Below, piece by piece: positions 56,675 through 64,000 of a DNA stretch of 64,000 nt. A program made the position numbers and the translations under genes. The DNA comes from Agaricus subrufescens (taxonomy: Eukaryota > Basidiomycota > Agaricomycetes > Agaricales > Agaricaceae), in the NCBI GenBank assembly GCA_029945375.1, contig CM057060.1, positions 992,001 to 1,056,000 on the forward strand. Reading direction: 5' to 3'. Position 1 is the first letter of the stretch. Each line of letters starts with the position of its first letter. The notes under the pieces were generated by a model. It was not told the origin of the DNA. It did not search any database and saw nothing but the letters and a program-made list of their open reading frames with translations.

Positions 56675-58027
56675 ATGCCGCCTAAAAAAGCCCTCAAGCG
56701 CGAACGCACTGAAACGGAAGACGACGAGTCCCAACCCTCATCCCTGAAGAGGTCCAAAAGCGAAATCACTCCTAGCCGGTCAGAAAACCCTCAGCCAACC
56801 AACAAAGTATTGCCCGACCGCATTGACTTCCCGCCCCGGACGCCGAATACGCTTCGCATTGCGAGCTGGAATATCTGCAGCTGGGCCTCCAGTCATAAAA
56901 AAGTAAGGTAGCATTGAAACTTACGCGTCTCTCTTCGATTGATTGGTATCCAGGGGTTCAATTCCTACGTAGAAGCAGAAGATGCTGATATTCTTGTGCT
57001 TACTGAGACAAAGGTACGCTTTATTCTACTGAACCGCCGCAGCTCCTATACCTGTTATTCATACAGGTCAATGAGCAACCCGTCGACCCTGTTCTGAACA
57101 AGAAATACCCCCATAGCTATTGGAGTATTTCTAGCAAAAAGTCTTATTGTATGTGTCTTCAGGGATGGTTAGCACCAACTGGTTTTTAATACTCAATAGC
57201 TGGTACCGCGATTCTTTCAAAGCACAAACCGCTCTCAGTGACCAAGACACTGCCAAATCACCCAAATCCTGACCTGGTCAAGGGTAGAATCATCACTCTG
57301 GAATTCGAAAAGTATTATCTCATTGGAACATATGTTGTTAACGCCGGAACCGATCTAAAAGTACGCGTTTTCGACTCGGTCAATCTATTTCTGTCTACGC
57401 TCACGATCATTATCAGACACTAGAAGATAAGAAAGAGTGGAATCAACATTTTGAAAATTACATTCGTGACCTAGACAAAGTCAAACCAGTAATTTGGACG
57501 GGTGACCTGAACGTTGCACCCACCGAAAGAGGGAATTATATTCTATCCCTACGTTCCTCCCGCATCTAATATTTATTGACAGATCTCGCTAATGCGAAAA
57601 AGAACTGGAACAAAACGGCAGGTTACACAGAACCAGAGACGACTTCTTTCAAGAACATTCTAAATCCTCCGGCTGATGTGAATGCTGGAAGATTCGTTGA
57701 CGTCTGGCGTCAAAGACATCCAAACGACCAACACTATACGTACTTCTCGTACCGATTCAACTGTCGGCTCAAAGGAATCGGTTGGAGGCTAGATATGTGT
57801 AAGTTTATTCCATCCCTAGTTGACTTGAAAAGATCTGAAAGTGATCGGGGTTTTTTAGTTATCTTGAGTGAGCGAATTGCAGAACGCGCAAAGATGGTCA
57901 GTTCTCTTCTGGTGCCCTTCGTTCACCCATGTTAATATTCCAAAAGTGCGAGATCAGAAGTGAAATTTATGGTGCTTCAGACCATTGCCCAATAGTCATA
58001 GAAGTGGAGGGTTTGGCCGAGTCCTGA
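56675..58027 (+). CDS. Class II AP endonuclease (exonuclease III/APE1 family)
   Basis: The start MPPKKALKRERTETEDDESQ gives a basic nuclear N-terminus of about 60 residues. The catalytic domain has the ExoIII/APE1 motifs: LRIASWNICSW, ILVLTETKV (metal-binding Glu), SYSGTAILSK, GRIITLEFEKYYLIGTYV, VIWTGDLNVAPTE (catalytic Asp/Asn), FVDVWRQRHPNDQHYTYFSY, GIGWRLDMFILSERI and, in the last exon, GASDHCPIVIEV with the catalytic SDH. The enzyme cuts 5' to abasic sites in base excision repair. The typical RxxxxGWR-type box is kept as RLKGIGWRLD. The protein is about 330 residues long. All active-site residues are intact. Confidence 0.95.
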
Positions 58028-58486
58028 TGATAAGCTACTGACACAAGTGTTTTGGGTTTAATTGGATTTAAACCGGCGCACTTGAGATCCTTCTAAACCG
58101 AAGTGGTTTCAGTTTTTCGTATCAAACCTAAACCTTATAGTATCTAATCTACGCTCTATCGACTTGACATATTCGTATCGTAGACCGCCTGATTCCCATT
58201 GTGTCTTTTTGACTTTTTGATCACATGCATAGTAATATCATGAGCCCTACTCGACTTGTGTCAATGTTGTTGCCTTTTCACTTGTTGGCCGAACTTTGCA
58301 ATAGTATCTCATGCATACCGGACCGAATACCGAAACAGAAGGTGTATAGTGCAAGCTAACCGAATAAATTGATCAAAATGGTGGCAGATGAGTTCAATTG
58401 ATAAGTGATGTCATCGACAACCATCCAGGTATACCATAGGTATATCGTGGTGATTCGATACTGAGACAATGATATTTAAAACTACA
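58028..58486. other. Spacer before the second tRNA-Phe
   Basis: This 459-bp stretch is AT-rich, with no frame over about 40 codons that looks like a protein, and it contains the endonuclease 3' untranslated region. I see nothing else in it. Confidence 0.45.
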
Positions 58487-58567
58487 GGGGGCATAGCTCA
58501 GTTGGGAGAGCAGTAGACCGAAGAAATTCGTGTTCTAAAGGTCCCGCGTTCGATCCGCGGTGCCCCC
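58487..58567 (+). tRNA. tRNA-Phe (GAA)-like gene with 9-nt intron and C at position 33
   Basis: The acceptor, D, variable and T arms are identical to the copy at 26290-26371. The anticodon loop here reads CCGAAG: the normally invariant U33 is C, with anticodon GAA. The intron is nine nucleotides (58524-58532) and differs in sequence. A T8 run follows. Either a variant functional gene or an early pseudogene. Confidence 0.8.
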
Positions 58568-58645
58568 AAACTTTTTTTTGCAGGCCGCATGTTTTATGAG
58601 TGATGGCATTAATTTTGTAAACCATTTTTTCTTTGCTGACACTAA

Positions 58646-59964
58646 TCAATATTCACCGAATCGTACATGACCTGTTTGCTCTGCATGGGAACGAGCCTCC
58701 TTTTCCCCTTTCAGTCCTTGCCCACATTGCTAGAGTCCCATGATCAGACAACGGAAAGGCCAAGGTACGATCACCTACTTCGCATTTGAGATCAAATGTG
58801 TTCGTGTTGGTGTATGCCTTTTTGGAACGAAGGATATCAGCGAGTCTCTTCGCAGCTATCAAGATCTGGTCCGTTTTATCGTCCAACGAGACCTGATGTA
58901 CTTTAGCATTGAGGCACAGATCAAGGAACAGAACTTACCACAGGAAACAAAGTCTGATGCCATTCACCCGGGGCATCGGCCATTGGTGCAAGGGAAGCCG
59001 CATCATAATGGATGCCTGAATATATTACTATGCAACGCATACCATTATTCCTGTCTTCCGGTGGTGTAAAGTGGTCGATGCGGCCAGTTTCAACATCAAT
59101 GCTAGCAATCTCGGCTCCATAATGCTTGGCAATGATACCGAGCTCGATCGCGCCTCCCCAAGTGGTTGGTCTCGAGATCGTTTGAATATATTGGGCGGGT
59201 GGCATTCTTTCCTACGCATTTCACTGAGAGTCTCGGGGAAGATGAACGACGAGCATACCCAAGGATCGCTTCATTGTAAGTATCAGGATCACTTCTGATG
59301 CCATCGGCGACAACTGGGGGATCAGATCTTGTAAAATGATGCCACACTTGGAGAAAAATTAGATGCGTACTTTTTCTAAGATCTTGGGCCTTGCTTATGC
59401 TTTGCTCAAATATCAGGGCAACTGCAGAAAACAGACATGAATTGTCGTCCGGCACCACCTGCATCAATAAGTTTCCGAGCACTGAGTCTACTCCACCTGA
59501 GACGTACCCTGTGCACAAGCACATTACCATCCGCCGTATCAACAAAATCGGGACCAGCGGCATTTCCTGGCCCTGGGTTTGCGGTCGGGTTAGTTTGAGT
59601 AGCTAATGTACGTCCGGGCTCTTGCGAAGCAGGGATGGACAAGGGAGCCTGTACTGGTGCATGGGAAGGAGCAGCATTGGAATCCTCGCTGACAATAATT
59701 TGATCTCCTTTCGTAATTCCTAGGCTCGACAGAGGGAGTTCTGGGATCAAAGTCAACGACCTGGGAGGGTATCCAGCCTTGACTAGGACCTGATCAATGA
59801 GCACGAGAAAACCAGGGAATATACGCACTAGCTTGGCGGGACGGGAGAATTTTGGTGGTGGCATATATCTGCTGTTGGAAGTCGGAAACGGTGAAAGCGT
59901 CGTCATTGAGTGGAATTTGGAGGGTTGAAACGCCCTCTGGGTGTCTTAAGCGTACTGAAGCCAT
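58646..59964 (-). CDS. OTU1: OTU-domain deubiquitinase Otu1/YOD1
   Basis: The start MASVRLRHPEGVSTLQIPLN is the UBX-like N-terminal domain (about 90 residues), which in YOD1 binds Cdc48/p97. A Pro/Ala linker leads to the OTU core: VVPDDNSCLFSAVALIFE, with the catalytic Asp and Cys in DDNSC; ISRPTTWGGAIELGIIAKHY; and IVIYSGIHYDA, with the catalytic His. The end reads DQILIAAKRLADILRSKKAY, FDLKCEQCGQGLKGEKEARS and HAEQTGHVRFGEY, a C2H2 finger completed only when the intron between codons E and Q is removed. Otu1 trims ubiquitin on Cdc48 clients during ER-associated degradation. An ATG at 59994 lies 10 codons upstream in frame, but MASVRL fits better. Confidence 0.94.
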
Positions 59965-60092
59965 GTTCGGAGGTGGAGGAAGGTGACTCTGCAAGTTGCA
60001 TTAGTACTCAAGCATTGCGTCATTTGTTTGCACCGAAGATGGTATGGTCACATTTCAGCTCCTACTTAATGGTACATCGACATCTAGAACAT

Positions 60093-61699
60093 TCAATGGG
60101 ATGCCAGTGCAACCCTATCTGGAGTTTCTGCTGTCTCCAACTGAGTCGGAGGTGGCTGGAGCCGCTCCAGAGTCTCTAGGGTATTCTGACCGTTCTCTTC
60201 TTCTCTGGCCAGTGCTCTCAGCTCTTCTTCAATCTCCTCATCGTCAATTTCGACACTCAGAACCACATTGCCACTAGTTCTTATTACGTCGTCGATCTCT
60301 TTGGCATCTTGATTGGCCTCGGCCAATGCATCCATTGTCTTATTGATGTTTTCATGCGCGAGTGAAGGGTGCGCAAGAATAGCGCGTAATGTAGTCGTCG
60401 AAGACTCATACGATTTCATTATCTAGAAGTGTACGACTTAGGAGTATTCGATGAAAGCTAACGGAAATCTCACTTGGACATCACCAGCCGCCATCTCAAT
60501 GGAGATCATGGTGCCTTCCAACGTGCCCAGAGACCCAAGTCTCTTGGCTAGAAAACCATCAAGTTGTTTTCGTGATTTCAGGTAGTTGAGTGCTAGTGGG
60601 TTCCGCTTCTGTCTTACAGCTTCCGCAGCCTTCTTTGTATAGCTAGAGATCGTCAGTGTTAGCATCGCAGAGCGACCCATCAATCAATCCTTACTTGTCC
60701 ATCTTATTCTGAATAGCATCAATCTGATGCTGGATATTGAGTATTGCAGACTTCAACTCAAGGACACCATGATCGACAGCTGTGATAACCCGATCTTCTA
60801 ATGCCATCGAATTGTCGACAAACTTAACAACCTAGATCACAGCTTAAGTATGAGTTGACTTCGTTGATAACGGTGAAATAGTTACTTGTTCATCAACAAC
60901 CAAAACCCTACGTTCCCTCTCCAGATACTTAACGAGCACTCTAGCATCCATCTCAGTCATCTGCTGGTTCGATTCACCTTCACCAAATATTGAAGCAAAA
61001 GATCTTCTAAATCCCTCAAACGTGTATAAAGCATCGGCGGGACCTGTCGCTCTCGATGCCTGCAAGGACATGACCGCCTCGGCTGCTTTCTCAACGAGTG
61101 GGAGAAACACATAATCTCCCCACCAAGCTGTCTCCTTTGTTTGAGAGTTTGAGGTTAGAATGCCCTCATCTCCAACAATGCCAACTTGTTCCAGTGCCCA
61201 CCACAAAGGGCGCCCTACAACAAAGGAAGCAATGCGGTACGGGAGCCAGCCAGAGTCGTACACTGAGATTTTGGAGCTCATAAACTCATTCAAAAGTAGC
61301 AGGGTCTTGTTTGAGCGCAACTCATTCTTGCTAGGATGAAATCTTGTCAGAGATCGACATATACTCTAGAAGATTCGAATGACTTACGACGACAGTACCT
61401 AAGGCTAAAGGCTTGCCTATTTTCTCTAGCTTGACACGTTCCAGAAGACTGCGGTTTGCCTGAAGAACAAGCCTGCTTCCAGAGTCCCCTACAGTACCAT
61501 GCAGAAAACCTGAGTCGACTAAGCCTTCCAGTGTCTTCCGCCACCACTCCACGTTTGCATGAAAAGCACTTGGATTGGATTGTTTCTGGCGTGCAAAATC
61601 AGAATATAAAGCCTGGAGTCGAGCTTTAGATGTATTCTGAAAAAGACTATGAGAAGACAGAGAATTCGCGACAACTGGAGAGGCTGGTGTTGTTGCCAT
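60093..61699 (-). CDS. ESCRT-III-like protein CHMP7/Chm7
   Basis: The start MATTPASPVVANSLSSHSLF leads to a winged-helix-like N-terminal half (FARQKQSNPSAFHANVEWW, DSGFLHGTVGDSGSRLVLQ, NELRSNKTLLLLNEFM, WWGDYVFLPLVEKAAEAVM). The Snf7 half reads DARVLVKYLERERRVLVVDE, VKFVDNSMALEDRVITAVDH, LELKSAILNIQHQIDAIQNK and ALNYLKSRKQLDGFLAKRLG. It then has the acidic C-terminal helix EIDDEEIEEELRALAREE. CHMP7/Chm7 recruits ESCRT-III to the nuclear envelope through inner-membrane LEM proteins for pore surveillance and sealing. The length is normal (about 450 residues). Confidence 0.9.
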
Positions 61700-61857
61700 A
61701 GGTGAGTGAGTGAGTCAAGGGAGGTCCACTGCACGTTCACCGGATTGAGCTCATGAGCTGCGCGTCACATCACATGCACTACATCAATCTGAACGTGATT
61801 CAATCAAGAATCGCGAACAGGGAAAATAACTTTACAAGTTAGCAAACCTTCTGTCCT

Positions 61858-63309
61858 TTAGCGTACACTATTTATGTTATCTTCACCTCTTTTAATAACA
61901 CCTCCAGCACCCTCCTCTCCAGGAGAAGGTTGACTTCCGGTGAGAACTGTACTTCCTCTTGACAACGCACTTCGTCTCAGGCTGTAATGATGCGCACTAG
62001 GCGCCGACGCCGCAGAACCCTGGACATTCTGTCCATCATTATCTTTCTCCGAGTGACTCAAGGAGCCGTACAGCTCGGACGACGCAATGGCGGGAGAACA
62101 AGGAATCGTGTCAGGGGACACACACTATATCAAGTCAGCTTTGACAGGCTCAGAACCGATTAATAGATATACTTACATGAAGTTCACTTGGTAGCTCAAT
62201 CCCGGAGGGAGCCGGACTGTGCCTTCCCTCCCTTGCCCTGTTTACTGCGTCCATATCCAAAGGGCTATAAGTGAAAGACGGGGCCCTCCACAACGGTTTC
62301 TTAGGTCGTGGTATTTTTATTCCCAAGAGGCTTTTGAAGTTTCCGTAACCTCTAGCTGTCGATCGGCGGCGCCTCTTGACAACAAGAATGAACCCTAGGA
62401 CGATGGCAAACAATCCTACCGCGGAACCTACGACGGCGCCGACGATAACTGAGGTTCTTCTCTTCCCATCGTTGCTTGGATGTATTTGAGACACCCCGGT
62501 ATTATCAACAGGTGCTTCAAGCAAGCTTTGATTATCATTTGAGTAGTTCAAAACTATGATCCTCACCATGCTCGGCTATTTCTTTAGCATCGTTTATATC
62601 GAGACGGTTGCAAGTGGCCTGATATATTTTGTTCAGAGAGCCGGAGTGTCCTCGGATTTCGAGAATGAACCAACTGATATATTCATGAACGCCCAAGATG
62701 GTACCTGAATTTCACTAGGAATCGGGGAGGGCAATCTACACTGCGTAAGGATACCAGTCAGTCAAAAGCCAGGTTGCTCACGTTGAGAGGTACGTTTTCG
62801 TACAGTGTTTAGTCCATGAAGGCCAGCTGAAATAAACCGACAATGAGGCCCGAAGCCCGGTCTGATCAGAAAACACTGGAATTACTCTACGAAAAAGCGG
62901 TCCTGGCATGCAGCACAGACGGATAAAAGAGAGTAGACCACCGAATTACAAGCGCACCCATCGCCCGTATTCGTCGTTCCAGGACCTAGATAAATCTCGT
63001 TCGGCGCCAAGGGCAGAATCGTGACTGGTTATATATCCCTAAACCCAGTAGAAAAATAAATTCCAGGGGCGACTCTCACTATTTGTATCATCACGACAGC
63101 TGGCCTGTAATGCGGCAGCAACTTCGCAAGGGTCTTGGCCCATATCATTTTCAGCCTGTTTGATTACTTTATTATATATGAAACAGAAAAGCATCCGAGA
63201 TAATAGAATTTACCCAGCTGAATGATGGGGAACATGTCACTTTAGATTTCTGCGCTCGCAAGCACTGGATCTCTACGAATATACAAACCGCAACGGCAAA
63301 CCACACCAT
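61858..63309 (-). CDS. Single-pass surface protein with Cys-rich ectodomain
   Basis: The start MVWFAVAVCIFVEIQCLRA is a signal peptide. The ectodomain reads CSPSFSW and, across an intron, AENDMGQDPCEVAAALQASC, then TILPLAPNEIYLGPGTT, GDGCACNSVVYSLLSVCAAC and QDRFFVE, with paired Cys. The next exons hold a Ser/Thr-rich juxtamembrane part. The membrane span is SVIVGAVVGSAVGLFAIVLG and continues FILVVKRRRR, so the basic anchor sits on the cytosolic side. The cytosolic tail of about 130 residues is Ser/Pro-rich and ends GGVIKRGEDNINSVR. The pattern (signal, two Cys-rich blocks, one span, disordered tail) is a family widespread in agaricomycetes with no assigned function. A role as sensor or adhesin is only a guess. 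Confidence 0.75.
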
Positions 63310-64000
63310 TGCCTACAAAAAGAGGGGATGGAAAGAGATCACAAGTATATGTGGCTACAAGGTGTGTAATGTGAGCTTATCCTTTTTCGCGAGCATACCC
63401 GCGTTTTTTTATGGGCTTCCCATTGCAGGCAAAGCCCTCTCTTTCCACTTTGATCACCGAAGGTATTAATTGAGGCACTTCGTATGTGGAGTATCTCCCA
63501 CATCTGGCACAAAATCATATGCTTGACCCAAGAACATGACGGCGTCGTGGAGCCCTGACGGCTATTGACTGGTGATAGTGAGGGATGAAATGTCAAAATC
63601 GGCCCTAGACCGGCAGCGGAAGAACTTCGATGAATGCAGAGGCCCCAATATCTGGAGTGGGTGGTGAGAGAATATCTCAACTAACGAATCGGTTCCGTTA
63701 ATTATAGGTTGGGAACACACTGAAGGAATGTTGATGAAGTATGTTTGACATTCACCGATCTGGGAAAAACACAGAAAAAGTACAGGATGCAGCGGGACTA
63801 CCGGAAGATCTAAAGAGATGACACTTGAAGATTATTATACTTCGGGAGCCCCCGAGTAGCCTCGAGGGCTGGTTAACGTGCTACTACGTAGCATAGGAGC
63901 AACGACTGGGCTAATTTTTGACGGCGAAAGGTTATCCACGGATTGCACTCGAGGAACTGTCGTATACAGAGCTGACATATCTGAGGGAGGTTGCCGGCGG
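63310..64000. other. Window-end region without a recognised gene
   Basis: Besides the promoter of the surface-protein gene, these 690 bp hold a minus-strand frame of 113 codons at 63339-63680 that I judge to be noise. No tRNA or repeat is seen; a gene may begin beyond the edge. Confidence 0.4.

Noticed and set aside
63339..63680. 113-codon minus-strand frame upstream of the surface-protein gene
   Set aside because: No family, low-complexity-free but random-looking composition, and it occupies the likely promoter.

Overview
This 64 kb window is nuclear DNA from a filamentous basidiomycete, most likely an Agaricomycete. The evidence is dense, tightly packed genes split by many short introns (mostly about 50-70 nt, GT..AG), intergenic gaps often of 40-300 bp, and several families I know mainly from mushroom-forming fungi: a DUF7918 protein, a LEA2-domain membrane protein, and a single-pass protein with a Cys-rich ectodomain. 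I saw no transposon, CRISPR array or rRNA. The taxon is inference; the gene calls rest on motifs read in the translated exons.

Layout. 0-9 kb: DUF726/TMCO4 hydrolase, LEA2 membrane protein, a HEI10/Zip3-like RING protein, and divergently a JmjC protein with a 15-nt tandem repeat. 9.7-19.1 kb: four minus-strand genes in tandem, namely casein kinase I, a Baeyer-Villiger-type monooxygenase, the GID4 degron receptor and a DHA2-type MFS transporter. 19.7-26.2 kb: Ran GTPase, an orphan basidiomycete protein, FRG1, ribosomal protein L26 and V-ATPase subunit D. 26.3-28 kb: a tRNA island (Phe, Ser-CGA, Ser-AGA) enclosing a methyltransferase gene. 28-35.3 kb: FAM50/XAP5, mitochondrial uS13, a small conserved protein, a Doc/Fic-type protein, TRAPP Bet3, Bud23 and BCS1. 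35.3-37 kb: the only sizeable poor region. 37-42.2 kb: LUC7 and a large protein with a conserved but unrecognised C-terminal domain. 42.4-52.7 kb: USP48-like deubiquitinase, GPI-transamidase subunit GAA1, TAF7 and SAM37/metaxin. 53.3-64 kb: a secreted pectate-lyase-like enzyme, DUF7918, AP endonuclease, a second tRNA-Phe with an odd anticodon loop, OTU1, CHMP7 and a single-pass surface protein.

Most genes are housekeeping: translation (L26, uS13m, Bud23, tRNAs), RNA processing (LUC7, FAM50, possibly FRG1), transcription (TAF7, JmjC), ubiquitin (GID4, USP48, OTU1, the RING protein), and membrane or organelle assembly (GAA1, Bet3, BCS1, SAM37, V-ATPase, CHMP7). They form no operon or obvious pathway cluster. 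Head-to-head pairs with 57-290 bp between start codons are frequent, so shared bidirectional promoters are the main organising feature. Several carry CACGTG or GTGA..TCAC palindromes.

The least explained elements are the Doc-type gene, the unnamed domain of the 38.6-42.2 kb gene, the N-terminal zinc ribbon fused to GID4, the C33 tRNA-Phe copy, and the recurring promoter palindromes. Exon boundaries were read by eye and gene ends could shift by an exon.
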